A DNA stretch of 64,000 nucleotides from Thermoleophilia bacterium (GTDB taxonomy: Bacteria; Actinomycetota; Thermoleophilia; Gaiellales; SKUG01): assembly GCA_025964555.1 (NCBI GenBank), contig JAOPYQ010000026.1, positions 1 through 64,000 on the forward strand. The letters run 5' to 3'. How positions within the stretch are numbered: the first letter of the stretch is position 1; every line of letters starts with the position of its first letter. The notes under the pieces were generated by a model. The model did no database searches. It was not told where the DNA came from and saw only the letters and a program-made list of their open reading frames with translations. This document shows, one piece after another, positions 42,403 through 51,764 of the stretch. The position numbers and the translations under genes were made by a program.

Positions 42403-44571
42403 TCACGGCAGCGCGGTCGCGGTCCACACGACCGTCGCACCGTAGCTGCCGGCGGCCTGACCCGCCCCGACGTTGACGCGCCAGCCCACGGTCACCGTGT
42501 CGGCCGGGAGCGACAGCGACGTGCGGGTGTGCACGGGGCCGTCGACCGTCTGATCCAGCCCGGCGTACCTGTTCGTCACGAAGTCGGTGGGCAGCGTGCC
42601 CGTGCCCCAGCGCGCGTGCTTGGCAGCTGGCCCGGTCGCGCCGAGCACCGTCATCCCGAAGCCACCCGACGTTCCCGCGGTCCACGTCGTCGGCACGGCC
42701 GCCGTGCCCGTCCAGTCCGGCACGGTCGCGCCGCCCGCGGAATCCGCGCCCCACGTGTCGCTCTCGTCGCGGGCGACGAGCTGGTAGCCCCCCGGCGAAT
42801 CCGTCGTGACCGTCACGTCGCTCGTGCCAGTGGCATCGGCCCCTGCGTAGGTCGTTCCCAGCGCGACGGTGGCGTTGTTGACGGTGATCGTCAGCGACGA
42901 CGCGGCAGTCGTGAAGCTGCGCGTCGCGCTCCAGCTGCCGACGTTGCCCGCGATGTCCGTCGCGCGGGTGCGCCACCAGTACGTCGTCGAGGTCGCGAGC
43001 GCGCTCGGCACCGTCCACGAAGCGGTCGCACCACTGGCTGTCGACGCGCTCGTGCCGGACTGCACGACCGAGCCGCACGCATTGGTCGTGCAGACCTCGT
43101 AGTCGACCGTGCCCGCATTGGCAGGCGCCGGATCGGCATAGGCCGCATCAAGCGCCGGCGTGGTCGACACACCCGTGGCAGCGCTCGCCGGCACCGACGG
43201 CGCGGCCGTCGGCACGCTCGTGTCGATTCGCAGGTCCGGGCTGCCACCGTTCGCGGTCCACCCCGACGTGAAGCCGAAGCGGTCGACGACGCAGGACCGC
43301 CACTTGTAGGCGGTGTTGTTGATCAGGCCGGTGACGGTCCCGATCCCGGTCACGCCCGTCCCACCCGTTGGCGCCGCAACCTGGGAGCCGGCCCACGTCG
43401 CCCCGGCGAGCTGCTGACCACACGTCGCCGCGAAGGCGCTCGCGTTCGGCTGCACCTCCACCCACGGCAGCAGCTGCTCGCTGGACTGCGGATCGACCAT
43501 CGTCGACCGCAGCAGCAGGTTGAGGGCACCGCCGAACCGCGTCCACGCCCCGGCGCCGACGATCGTCGTGCCGTCCGCTTCGCGCTGGCTGAGCGACGCG
43601 AGCGTCGGCGCGTTCGGCACGACCGGGTCGTAGGAGGCGATCGCCACGTCGTCGGGGTCCACGACGTAGGACATGTAGAACCGCGACCCCGTCCACGCGA
43701 GCGACGGATACGTGAAGACGGTCGGCCCGCCGCCGGGCGCCGGCGAGGTGCGGAACTGCGCGCCGTCCCACCACGCGAGCCCGCTCGTCGACCCCGTCGC
43801 CTCGTACGCCAGGTAGAGCCGCGAGCCGACGAACTCGATCGCCGGCAGGGGATTCGATCCCGTTCCGCTCGCGAGCGAGGAGTGTGCGGTCCATGCCGCT
43901 CCGACCAGCTTCGAGACGAGCACGGTGCTCGGCTGGGCCCACGCCACGAAGAGGTTCGAGCCGTCCCAGCCGAGGTTGGGATATGCGTTCGCGGTGCCGC
44001 CGTTGCCCGGCGATGCGATCGCCACCCATGCCGACCCGGTCCACCGGGCGACGCGCACCACGCGGCCCGAGTCCTGCCATGCGATGTGCACGGCGCCGTT
44101 GGCGTACAGGATGTCGGGAGTGGAGTTGATGGACGTTCCCGAGCCGGGGCTCGCGACGTTCACCCACGCCGACCCGTTCCAGTACGCAACCTGCACGGCG
44201 AAGGTGTCGTCGTTCCACGTGACCCAGGGTCGCGCGCCGTCCCACGTGATCGACGGCATCTTGTTGCGGGTCGTCTCGTTCACGGGCTGCGGATACGCGG
44301 TCCACGCCGAACCGTTCCAGCGACGCACTTCGACATCGAGCGTGTCGGTGCCCCACGCGGCCCAGAGGCCGGTGCCGTCCCAGGTGATGTCCGGGATCGG
44401 GTTGATCGTCGCGCTCGTGCCACCGGGCGAGGTGATGTTCGTCCACGGCGCCGTCGCGGCCCGAGCGGACGCCGGAACGAGGAGCGTCGCCACGACGACG
44501 GCGAGCACGAGCAGGCTCGCGCCCACGTACGCACGTACGCGGATCCACGTCGACGACAGAATTCCGGGCAT
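42403..44571 (-). CDS. Secreted protein: WNGSAW propeller, fibronectin-type modules, C-terminal beta domain
   Basis: 722 aa. Signal peptide (YVGASLLVLAVVVATLLVPA, cleavage near ARA). About seven blade-like blocks with VRRWNGSAWTAY, VAYWNGSAWVNV and ARWTGSAWVAI, then fn3-like modules (YKWRSCVVDRFGF; TYWWRTRATDIAGN), then a C-terminal domain starting near SLTITVNNATVALG and ending TVVWTATALP. The same C-terminal domain closes the 9866-13825 protein, and the N-terminal blocks also match, so these are paralogues; this one lacks the Kelch part. Convergent with the Ig-repeat gene (15-bp gap). ATG 44571 follows a TTG at 44574. Confidence 0.8.
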   Translation of the reverse strand: MPGILSSTWIRVRAYVGASLLVLAVVVATLLVPASARAATAPWTNITSPGGTSATINPIPDITWDGTGLWAAWGTDTLDVEVRRWNGSAWTAYPQPVNETTRNKMPSITWDGARPWVTWNDDTFAVQVAYWNGSAWVNVASPGSGTSINSTPDILYANGAVHIAWQDSGRVVRVARWTGSAWVAIASPGNGGTANAYPNLGWDGSNLFVAWAQPSTVLVSKLVGAAWTAHSSLASGTGSNPLPAIEFVGSRLYLAYEATGSTSGLAWWDGAQFRTSPAPGGGPTVFTYPSLAWTGSRFYMSYVVDPDDVAIASYDPVVPNAPTLASLSQREADGTTIVGAGAWTRFGGALNLLLRSTMVDPQSSEQLLPWVEVQPNASAFAATCGQQLAGATWAGSQVAAPTGGTGVTGIGTVTGLINNTAYKWRSCVVDRFGFTSGWTANGGSPDLRIDTSVPTAAPSVPASAATGVSTTPALDAAYADPAPANAGTVDYEVCTTNACGSVVQSGTSASTASGATASWTVPSALATSTTYWWRTRATDIAGNVGSWSATRSFTTAASSLTITVNNATVALGTTYAGADATGTSDVTVTTDSPGGYQLVARDESDTWGADSAGGATVPDWTGTAAVPTTWTAGTSGGFGMTVLGATGPAAKHARWGTGTLPTDFVTNRYAGLDQTVDGPVHTRTSLSLPADTVTVGWRVNVGAGQAAGSYGATVVWTATALP

Positions 44572-44790
44572 CAAGGTGCTATCGGCGCGGAACCGCTCCG
44601 CCTGAGGACGGTACGGGCCGTGTACCGTCAGCGTCGCGTCAGGTCGCGTCAGCCGGCCGTGTCGGGCGCTGCGACCCGCACCGACGCTGCGCCGGGCGGC
44701 GAAGCGAGTTGCGGACCCGTTCGCAGCGCGAGCTGCAGTACGCCACGTCGATATCCTTGAGGACCCGCGCTGGATTGCCGATGCTCGTGG

Positions 44791-46692
44791 GTGACCGAGC
44801 CCTCACCTCATCGAACGTTCGTCGCGCGCGTTCGCGTACGGGCCTTGCTGATCGTGGTGTCGGTCGTGGGAGCTGCCTGCCTCGGTGCAGCACCCCAGAT
44901 CGCGACAGGCGCGAGCTCGTCGACGGTCGTCACCGCGACCATTCCGAGTGCGACGACCCTGGACACGACCTCGTGCGCCACGGGAACTGCCGCCACGTCG
45001 TTCGGGACGGTGCTTCCGGGAACGTCCGCGATCACGCCGGGTGCGTGCGTGGTGCAGTTCGGCTCGAGCAACGACACGTCCCACCTCCGGATCGCACAGG
45101 CTGACGGATCGACCAACGCGATGTGGCGACTGCCGGATGGCGCGCTCGACGCGACGTACGACGGGCCGACCGGTACGGGGAACGGGGTCGTCGACGTCGC
45201 GAGCCCGGCGGTGGCGCTGTACATGGGAGGTGCCGTGCGCCAGCCCGACGGGAAGGTCATTTCCGTCTCGATCGATCGCACCGTCGCGAAGAAGAAGGTC
45301 CTCGTCACTCGGGTCGATGCGAACGGCGTTCCAGATCCCGGGTTCGGGACCGCCAATGGTCAGGTGACGATCGACATCGGCGCGGGCGACGCGGAGCCGG
45401 CGTCGGTGCAGCTTCGCGGCGACGGACGAATCTTCATCGCCGCCAACGTCAACCAGTTCACGCCCGCGAACAGCGGCGGATTCTGGGACATTGGATTCAT
45501 CCAGCTCAACTCCGACGGCACGCTCGACCCGACGTTCGACGGGCCGTCGAACGGCAACGGGTGGTGGGTGCACGACTGCGGAGCTGGTGGCGGTAACGAC
45601 TGGCCCTCCAACGCGATCATGCTCCCGAACAACGAGACCCTCGTGGGGATCTCGTGCGGACAGGACAGCTCCGGCATGATCAAGCTGCGAGCGGACGGCG
45701 CGATCGACGCGACGTGGGACGGCGATTCCGGGACCGCCAACGGCGTGCTCCTGTACGACCAGGTCGCCGGATACGAGTATTCACGTCAGCTCATCGACAT
45801 GAACGACGGCACGATCCTCGGAGTCACGCTGTCCAACACGGGAGGCTTCGTGGGGGCGTTGCGGATCGCCTCGACCACCGGCGTGCGCGACGTCACCTTC
45901 GACGGCGCGTCGGGCACCGGCAACGGCCTGGTCAGCCTCCCGGGCGTTCCGGCCGGCTGGTTCGGCTCCGCCGGCTTCGCGCGTCGCGCGAACAACGGCG
46001 ACATCCTCGTGTTCGGGTCCGGAGCCGCGGCGGTCGTGGCGCGGTTCAACGCTGCAGGCGTGCTCGATCCGACGTGGGACGGCCCGTCGGGCACCGGCAA
46101 CGGATTCAGTCAGTACACGCCGGGTGTGTCGTCCGCGCTCGTCACGGACGACGGCCGCATCTACATGGCCGCCCGCAGCGGAACCACCGGACACGTCACA
46201 CTCACCGCACTGCTGCGAGACGGCGCCGTCGACCAGACCTTCACCCGCGGCGCGGGCACCACCGGCACCGGAACCGTCGACATCACCGCATACTCGGGTT
46301 GGGTCCCGCAGCTGCTCGCCGAGCTCGACGGGCGCATCGTGATCGCATCGACGAACAACGGAAATTCGGGCATCCGGTTCGGTCGCATCAGCTCCGGGAC
46401 GGTCTCGCAGTTCGGCGCGCCGGACACGTGGGGCTCGTTCCCGACAGGGTTCTTCGCGGCCTGTCAGTCCGCCACGACCAGCTCGACCCCTGCCGCTGGC
46501 TGGGCGCTCGGCACGTGCACCGCTGGCGGCACGGGATGGAGCGCGGTGCCGACTTCGGCCACGGACATCGCAACCACGACGACGGGCATCGCAACTGCGA
46601 CCTCGACGCTTCGGTTCGGCGCCGGGTTCGGGGCCGCTGCTGCGCCGGGAACCTGGGTCGCGCCGCTCACGTTCAGCGTCGTGGCTCCGTAG
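44791..46692 (+). CDS. Secreted delta-60 repeat protein nested in a beta-rich host domain
   Basis: 633 aa. Signal peptide VRVRALLIVVSVVGAACLGA. The first 70 mature residues (TSFGTVLPGTSAITPGAC, FGSSNDTSHLRIAQADG) match the N-terminal part of the 2776-5202 protein. A run of delta-60-type repeats follows (VTRVDANGVPDPGFGTANG, FIQLNSDGTLDPTFDGPSNG, ALDATYDGPTGTGNGV). The last 100 residues (DTWGSFPTGFFAACQSATTS to LTFSVVAP) match that protein's C-terminus. The two differ in the kind of repeat in the middle. GTG 44791 has no strong ribosome-binding site. Divergent from the 44571 gene; likely extracellular. Confidence 0.8.
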   Translation: MTEPSPHRTFVARVRVRALLIVVSVVGAACLGAAPQIATGASSSTVVTATIPSATTLDTTSCATGTAATSFGTVLPGTSAITPGACVVQFGSSNDTSHLRIAQADGSTNAMWRLPDGALDATYDGPTGTGNGVVDVASPAVALYMGGAVRQPDGKVISVSIDRTVAKKKVLVTRVDANGVPDPGFGTANGQVTIDIGAGDAEPASVQLRGDGRIFIAANVNQFTPANSGGFWDIGFIQLNSDGTLDPTFDGPSNGNGWWVHDCGAGGGNDWPSNAIMLPNNETLVGISCGQDSSGMIKLRADGAIDATWDGDSGTANGVLLYDQVAGYEYSRQLIDMNDGTILGVTLSNTGGFVGALRIASTTGVRDVTFDGASGTGNGLVSLPGVPAGWFGSAGFARRANNGDILVFGSGAAAVVARFNAAGVLDPTWDGPSGTGNGFSQYTPGVSSALVTDDGRIYMAARSGTTGHVTLTALLRDGAVDQTFTRGAGTTGTGTVDITAYSGWVPQLLAELDGRIVIASTNNGNSGIRFGRISSGTVSQFGAPDTWGSFPTGFFAACQSATTSSTPAAGWALGTCTAGGTGWSAVPTSATDIATTTTGIATATSTLRFGAGFGAAAAPGTWVAPLTFSVVAP

Positions 46693-46703
46693 CGCGACGG
46701 CCC

Positions 46704-46716
46704 GAGGCGCAGCCTC
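46704..46716. terminator. Small bidirectional terminator-like hairpin GAGGC-gca-GCCTC
   Basis: A 5-bp perfect stem between the convergent ends of the delta-60 gene (46692) and hutH (46726). No T-run. Placement supports a terminator, but the stem is short. Confidence 0.3.
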
Positions 46717-46725
46717 CACCGCAGG

Positions 46726-48270
46726 TCAGTGCAGTTCGAACCCGCCTGCGTCCTCGACCTCCGCGATGAACGCGGGATCGGTGACGAGCGACGTGACGAG
46801 CTCGATCTCGTCGTTGAGGATGCGGTCCTCCTCGAGGTACGGCACCCGCTCGCGCACGGCGGCGTGCAGCGCACTCGTCGCGGCGCCCGGGCGTCGCGGC
46901 GCGAGGAAGTCGACGCCCTGCGTGGCGCACAGCAGCTCGATCGCGAGGACCCGCTCGGCGTTCTCGAGCACGGGCAGCAGCTTGAGGCCGGCGTGGTTGC
47001 CCATGCTGACGTGATCTTCCTGCCCGGCGCTCGTGGGAATGGAGTCGACGCTCGCCGGATGCGCGTAGACCTTGTTCTCGGAGACGAGCGCGGCGGCGGT
47101 GTACTGCGCGATCATGTAGCCGGAGTTGAGCCCGCCCTCGGCGACGAGGAAGGCCGGCAGGCCGCTCATGGTCGGGTTGACGAGGCGCTCGACGCGGCGC
47201 TCGGAGATGTTGGCGATCTCGGCGATGGCGATCGCCATCAGGTCGAGCGAGATCGCGCACGGCTGGCCGTGGAAGTTGCCGTTGGAGCGCAGCAGGTCCT
47301 CCTCGGGGAACACGAGCGGGTTGTCGGTGACGGACTGCGCCTCGATCTGGAAGGTGCGCAGCGCATGCTCGAGCGCGTCGCGTGAGGCGCCATGCACCTG
47401 CGGCGCGCATCGCAGCGAGTAGGCGTCCTGGACGCGATCGCACCAGCGATGCGAGTCGGTGATCGTCGAGCCCTGCATCGCGGCGTACATGTTCGCGGCG
47501 GAGAGCTTCTGGCCGGTGTGTGGGCGCAGCTCGTGGATCTGCGGCAGGAACGGCTGGTCGCTGCCGCGCAGCGCTTCCACGCTGAGCGCGGCGATGAGGT
47601 CGGCCATCTTGAGCAGCCGGCGCGCGCGCAGGCCGAAGACGATGCCCATCGCGGTCATGAACTGCGTGCCGTTGATGAGCGACAGGCCCTCCTTGGACGC
47701 GAGTTCGATCGGTTCGAGGCCGGTCTGGGCGAGCGCGTCGGCGGCGGGCATGAGCTCACCGTCGACGTAGGCCTTGCCTTCGCCGACGAGCGGCAGGCAC
47801 AGGTGCGAGAGCGGTGCCAGGTCGCCGGAGGCGCCGACGCTGCCGCGCGCGGGCACGAACGGGAGCACGCCGGCCGAGAGCATCGCGGCCATGCGCTCGA
47901 CGAGCTCGACGCGCACGCCGGAGTAGCCGAGCGCGAGCGTGTTGATGCGCAGCAGGTGCGCGGCGCGCACGACCTCGTCCGGATACGGATTGCCGACGCC
48001 CGCCGCGTGCGAGCGCAGCACGCGCTTCTGCAGCTCGGCCGTCATCCCTGCCGGGATGTGGGTGTCGACGAACCGTCCGACACCGGTGTTGAGGCCGTAG
48101 GTGGAGAGCTCCTCGCTCTCGGCGCGGTCGACGACGGCGCGCGCGGCGGCGATCTTCTCGCGGGCGCCATCGGTGAGCTCGACACGAACGCCGCCCATCG
48201 CGACGCGTTCGACCTCCTCGATCGGGAGCTCGATACCGGTGATCTGGAAGCTGTCGGTCTTGGTCGCCAT
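46726..48270 (-). CDS. hutH: Histidine ammonia-lyase
   Basis: First step of histidine degradation: deamination of L-histidine to urocanate. 514 aa. The autocatalytic MIO cofactor triad Ala147-Ser148-Gly149 is present in GSVGASGDLAPLSH. Other family phrases: YGLNTGVGRF, NPYPDEVVRAA, GTQFMTAMG, QDAYSLRCAPQVHGA, NGNFHGQPCAISLDLMA and SAGQEDHVSMGNHA. ATG 48270 gives the usual N-terminus. The gene lies 8.9 kb from hutU; three secreted-protein genes intervene. It is divergent from the phospholipase D-like gene. Confidence 0.96.
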   Translation of the reverse strand: MATKTDSFQITGIELPIEEVERVAMGGVRVELTDGAREKIAAARAVVDRAESEELSTYGLNTGVGRFVDTHIPAGMTAELQKRVLRSHAAGVGNPYPDEVVRAAHLLRINTLALGYSGVRVELVERMAAMLSAGVLPFVPARGSVGASGDLAPLSHLCLPLVGEGKAYVDGELMPAADALAQTGLEPIELASKEGLSLINGTQFMTAMGIVFGLRARRLLKMADLIAALSVEALRGSDQPFLPQIHELRPHTGQKLSAANMYAAMQGSTITDSHRWCDRVQDAYSLRCAPQVHGASRDALEHALRTFQIEAQSVTDNPLVFPEEDLLRSNGNFHGQPCAISLDLMAIAIAEIANISERRVERLVNPTMSGLPAFLVAEGGLNSGYMIAQYTAAALVSENKVYAHPASVDSIPTSAGQEDHVSMGNHAGLKLLPVLENAERVLAIELLCATQGVDFLAPRRPGAATSALHAAVRERVPYLEEDRILNDEIELVTSLVTDPAFIAEVEDAGGFELH

Positions 48271-48359
48271 GCCTGAAGTCTCGCATGCGCGCTGCAACGA
48301 CGACGTTCTGCGCCACGACATGCTGGCGTGGGCGCGTTTGGACGGCGCAGCCCGCAGCG

Positions 48360-49598
48360 ATGTGGGAGTTGTGGGACGTGGGTCTGGGCAGCGTGGAAGC
48401 GCTTCGGGCAATTCGTGGACCGGTGGTGGCAGGCAAGCTTGCCAACGCCGTGCACGGCCATGCCGCCCTGCCCGAGAACGTGCTCGTCGCCGGCGCAGGA
48501 GAGCTGCTCGTCGACAAGGACCTCGCGGTGGCGCGACTGCTCGGCGACATCGCCGGCGCGAAGCGGTCCATCGAGATCGCCGAGTACATCCTGCAGCCAA
48601 CGCGCGAGGGTCGGCAGATCCTCGAAGCGCTTCGTGCGCGGGTGAAGCCGACGGATGGTCGTGCGCCGATCGAAGTGAGCGTGCTCATCGACCGACAGGG
48701 ATCGGGCCAGCGCGGCGTGCTGCCCCAGAAGATCTTCTACGACCGGCTCGAGCGCGACGGCATCCGGCTCGTGCGCCACGAGAGCCCGGTGCTGCCGATG
48801 TTCCCGCCGATCGAACATCGCAAGCTGTTCGTGATCGACGACGACATCGCGCACGTCGGCGGGATGGGCTTCGGGTCGGGCACGTCGTGGCACGACGTGA
48901 TGGTGCGACTGACCGGTCGCGAGATCGTGGCGCAGGCACACGCGGACTTCGTCGGGCGCTGGGTCGACAACGGCGGGCAGGTCAGCACGCTGCAGCGGCA
49001 GATGCTCGAGCAGGCGGACCTGGCCGGGCAGACGCCCGTGGACGTCGGCTATCGGCTCGTCGCCAACGACGGACCGGTGCGTGACGCGACACGTGCGATC
49101 TACGCGCTCGCCGACACGGCGCAGGAGCGGCTGTGGATGCAGACGCCGTACTTCGGATCGCCGCGTATCGTCGACGCGAGCCATGCGGCGATCGCGCGCG
49201 GCGCCGACACGAAGCTGTGGGTGAACGGCGACGCGTCGGCGTTCCCGCTCTTCCAGCAGCTGTCGCGTTCGTACTACGGCGACCTGGGCGCGGGTGCGGC
49301 GCAGGGCGTGCGGGTGCTCGAGCAGCCACAGATGTCACACGAGAAGATCGTGCTCACCGAGGACTGGGCGACGATCGGCTCGACGAACCTCACCTATCGC
49401 GCGCTCGACACCGATCACGAGCTCAACGTGCTCAGCAACGACCCGGCACTCATGGGGCAGGTCGACGCGATGATGCGCCACGACGAGAGCCGCGCGCACC
49501 TCGTGACCGGCGAGGACATGCAGCGCCTTCGGGTGCGCCTGATGAATGCACCCGTGATCCGGCCGATCGTGCGCAGGACCCTCGAGTCGATGGCGTAG
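48360..49598 (+). CDS. Phospholipase D-superfamily protein (cardiolipin synthase-like)
   Basis: 412 aa with two catalytic HKD-type motifs: EHRKLFVIDDDIAHVGG near residue 152 and MSHEKIVLTEDWATIGSTN near residue 326. This pair is the signature of phosphatidyl-transfer enzymes such as cardiolipin synthase; no N-terminal membrane helix is visible, unlike classical Cls, so the substrate is open. The N-terminus has a Gly/Val-rich lead-in (VEALRAIRGPVVAGKLANAV). ATG 48360 was preferred over the upstream ATG 48285, whose extra 25 residues are Cys/Arg-rich and atypical. Stands alone between hutH and a small conserved gene. Confidence 0.82.
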   Translation: MWELWDVGLGSVEALRAIRGPVVAGKLANAVHGHAALPENVLVAGAGELLVDKDLAVARLLGDIAGAKRSIEIAEYILQPTREGRQILEALRARVKPTDGRAPIEVSVLIDRQGSGQRGVLPQKIFYDRLERDGIRLVRHESPVLPMFPPIEHRKLFVIDDDIAHVGGMGFGSGTSWHDVMVRLTGREIVAQAHADFVGRWVDNGGQVSTLQRQMLEQADLAGQTPVDVGYRLVANDGPVRDATRAIYALADTAQERLWMQTPYFGSPRIVDASHAAIARGADTKLWVNGDASAFPLFQQLSRSYYGDLGAGAAQGVRVLEQPQMSHEKIVLTEDWATIGSTNLTYRALDTDHELNVLSNDPALMGQVDAMMRHDESRAHLVTGEDMQRLRVRLMNAPVIRPIVRRTLESMA

Positions 49599-49623
49599 AC
49601 GACGTGGTCGCGACCGCTCCCGG

Positions 49624-49992
49624 TCAGTCGGACCGGTGCGCGCCGCTCCGCTCGGTGTGCGATCCGGCGTAGCGCTGTTCGGCCACGTCCGCGCCGGCGC
49701 CGACCTTCTGGATGATCCAGTAGTCCTGGTGCTCCTGCACGACGTTCTCGACCTGCGCGATGACGTGATCGGGCCTGACGATGAAGCGTGTGGGGTGTTC
49801 GCGCACCGCGTTGTACTCGCTCAGGGATGCCTCCACCGTGTCGAGGCACTCGCTGATGCCGCACTCGCACACGAGCGACAGGGTCTCCTCCTCCGCGCCC
49901 TGGAATTGCACCATCGTCTCGAAGATCGCTTCGTTGGCCTGGCGGCAGTGGTCCTCGTTCTTGGCGATTCGGCGTTGCTGGACGTCATCCAT
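49624..49992 (-). CDS. Small conserved Cys-containing protein, unknown function
   Basis: 122 aa. It begins DDVQQRRIAKNEDHCRQANE and has a cysteine cluster at C42, C44 and C49 (LVCECGISECL) followed by YNAVREHPTRFIVRPDHV. I recall similar short proteins in many actinobacteria and other phyla, with this Cys cluster and the ArgPheXVal...GH segment, but no function. The Cys cluster could bind a metal. Start ATG 49992; ATG 50013 is an in-frame alternative. Same strand as ftcD, 57 bp downstream of it. Confidence 0.68.
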   Translation of the reverse strand: MDDVQQRRIAKNEDHCRQANEAIFETMVQFQGAEEETLSLVCECGISECLDTVEASLSEYNAVREHPTRFIVRPDHVIAQVENVVQEHQDYWIIQKVGAGADVAEQRYAGSHTERSGAHRSD

Positions 49993-50049
49993 GCACGACA
50001 GGTACCCGACCAACCGTGCATGAGGCTCGGCCGTCGTACGATTCGGGGA

Positions 50050-51039
50050 TCAGCCGTGCGGCGGGAGCGTGAGGATCCCGGCGTCGAGCGACGGATTGGT
50101 GCTGGCCAGGAGCGGCACGCCGAGACCGGTGCACGCGTATCGCAGCGCAGCGATCGCGGAATCCGGCGCGAGGCCGACGAGCTCCGCGGCGGACACGCCG
50201 ATATCGGAGCCGTCGCCGCCCAGCTCCGCGGCGAGCCGCGCGACGGTCTGGAGCACGCGGGCGGGGCCGCACTCGCGGTGGCGGTCGATGTTGGTGGACA
50301 CCTGGGTGACGTTGCGCGACGCGAGGCGCAGGCCGAGCGCACGGATACCGGGCAGGGCGTCGTCGCCGTCGGCCGTGCCGCGGATGCGAGCGGCGATGGT
50401 GCGGGCGGCGTCCAGGTCGTCGACGTCCAGATCGACGTTGAACGCCACGAGCACCTCGCGCACGCCGCAGATCGTGATGCCTGCGGTCGGATGGGGCGCA
50501 TCCGGGCCCGCGATGCGTACGAGCTCGCCGCTCGCGACTCGCTCGGCGACGGTCGCGGGACCGCCGCGTCGCACCTCGCCGGTGTGTCCTGCGCCGGTCA
50601 GCGGCACGCCGTCACGATCGAGCGCGTAGCGGACTGCGGGTACTTCCAGCTCGCGACCGAGGAACGCGCCGAGGCGATCGACGAGGTCGTGCGCAGCGCG
50701 GCGAACGTCGTCCCCCTCCTCCAGCGCCACGACCGGCAGCACGTCCAGCACGCCGACGCGCGGGTGCACGCCGTGGCCGGCATGCAGGTCGATTCGACTC
50801 ACGCACGCGCGCGCGAGCGCCTCGAGACCTGCAGCGAGCGCTTCGCCGCGACCGATGAGCGTGAGGACGCTGCGGTCGTGGTCGCAGTCGCGGTGCGCGT
50901 CGGCGAGGGTCGCGCACGAGCCGTCGAGGTCGGCGCCGCGCTCGATGCCCGCGAGCACGTCGGCGACGATCGCGTCGACGATCGCCAGGTCGCGACCGAC
51001 GCTGATGTTGGGGACGGATTCGAGGAGCGGCGCTGCCAC
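50050..51039 (-). CDS. ftcD: Glutamate formimidoyltransferase
   Basis: Transfers the formimino group of N-formimino-glutamate, the product of HutI, to tetrahydrofolate, completing histidine breakdown. 329 aa: the transferase half only, with no cyclodeaminase domain. Family phrases: ESVPNISVGRD at the start, DAHRDCDHDRSVLTLIG, IDLHAGHGVHPRVGVLDVLP and RALGLRLASRNVTQVSTN, with the substrate-site histidines visible. GTG 51039 gives the normal N-terminus. Divergent from the GNAT gene (20-bp gap). It lies 1.8 kb beyond hutH, so the pathway genes span about 17 kb. Confidence 0.9.
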   Translation of the reverse strand: MAAPLLESVPNISVGRDLAIVDAIVADVLAGIERGADLDGSCATLADAHRDCDHDRSVLTLIGRGEALAAGLEALARACVSRIDLHAGHGVHPRVGVLDVLPVVALEEGDDVRRAAHDLVDRLGAFLGRELEVPAVRYALDRDGVPLTGAGHTGEVRRGGPATVAERVASGELVRIAGPDAPHPTAGITICGVREVLVAFNVDLDVDDLDAARTIAARIRGTADGDDALPGIRALGLRLASRNVTQVSTNIDRHRECGPARVLQTVARLAAELGGDGSDIGVSAAELVGLAPDSAIAALRYACTGLGVPLLASTNPSLDAGILTLPPHG

Positions 51040-51059
51040 GTCCGGTAGCCTGCCCGCCG

Positions 51060-51653
51060 ATGTCCGTCCCGTCACCACGAGTGCGCTGTGGATCCGTCGA
51101 GCTGCGGCTCGTGACGCCGCGCGCCGCGCACCAGCTGTTCGCGCTCGCGCGGGATCCGGCGGTCTCCGAGCACCTGCAGTGGAAGGCGCACGAGAGCGTC
51201 GACGACTCGCTCGAGTACATCCACGACGCGCGGGCGTTGTGGCAGCGCGGGCGGGCATGGCTGCCGGGGATCTTCGACCACGCGCGCGAGCAGCTCGTGG
51301 GGTGCACGGGCATCAGCAGCATCGATCGGGCGAATCGCCGCGCGGAAGCGGGCACGTGGATCGGGGTGCCGTTCCAGGGGCACGGCTACAACCTCGAGTC
51401 GAAGGCGGCGCTCGCGACGTTCGCGTTCGAGCACCTGGAGCTGGCGCGCGTTGAGTTCCTGACGCGCTGCGACAATCCACGGTCGCTGGCGGCGATGCGC
51501 AAGCTGCCGGGCATCCGTGAGGAAGGGATGCTCGCCGAGCGCATCTGGCGCGACGGGGTGGGGCACGACGCGGTGCAGTTCGCGCTGCTGGCGAGCGAGT
51601 TCGACCCGGCGACGTGGCCCGCTGTGACGGTGGATCGCGCGTCGGTGAGCTGA
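51060..51653 (+). CDS. GNAT acetyltransferase (RimJ/RimL type)
   Basis: 197 aa. The layout of ribosomal-protein N-acetyltransferase relatives is visible: ELRLVTPRAAHQLFALARDP at the start, AGTWIGVPFQGHGYNLESKA (acetyl-CoA loop with Gly-x-Gly), FEHLELARVEFLTRCDN and NPRSLAAMRKLPGIREEGML. The substrate is not predictable. It starts 20 bp from ftcD in the opposite direction. Confidence 0.85.
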   Translation: MSVPSPRVRCGSVELRLVTPRAAHQLFALARDPAVSEHLQWKAHESVDDSLEYIHDARALWQRGRAWLPGIFDHAREQLVGCTGISSIDRANRRAEAGTWIGVPFQGHGYNLESKAALATFAFEHLELARVEFLTRCDNPRSLAAMRKLPGIREEGMLAERIWRDGVGHDAVQFALLASEFDPATWPAVTVDRASVS

Positions 51654-51717
51654 CGGGTCGTCAGGTCGTCGTACGAAAGATACGTAGCCCCTACCGATGT
51701 AGGGAGTGGCCGGAATC

Positions 51718-51730
51718 CGTACGTTGGACC
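51718..51730 (+). promoter_or_regulatory. CGTACGTTGGACC motif, candidate -10 region
   Basis: The same 13-mer with one change (T for A) occurs at 62111-62123, where TACGTT is preceded at 17 bp by TTGACC. Here the -35 region is poor. Both sites lie upstream of genes for unusual Pro/Ala-rich proteins, so a shared promoter type is plausible. Confidence 0.4.
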
Positions 51731-51764
51731 CATGGATGCGGCGTGTGGGCGCTGCACCGGACGA

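Noticed and set aside
51670-51705. FliA/sigma-28 promoter (GAAAGATA then ACCGATGT)
   Set aside because: Only partial match, spacer one base off, and no flagellar genes in the window.
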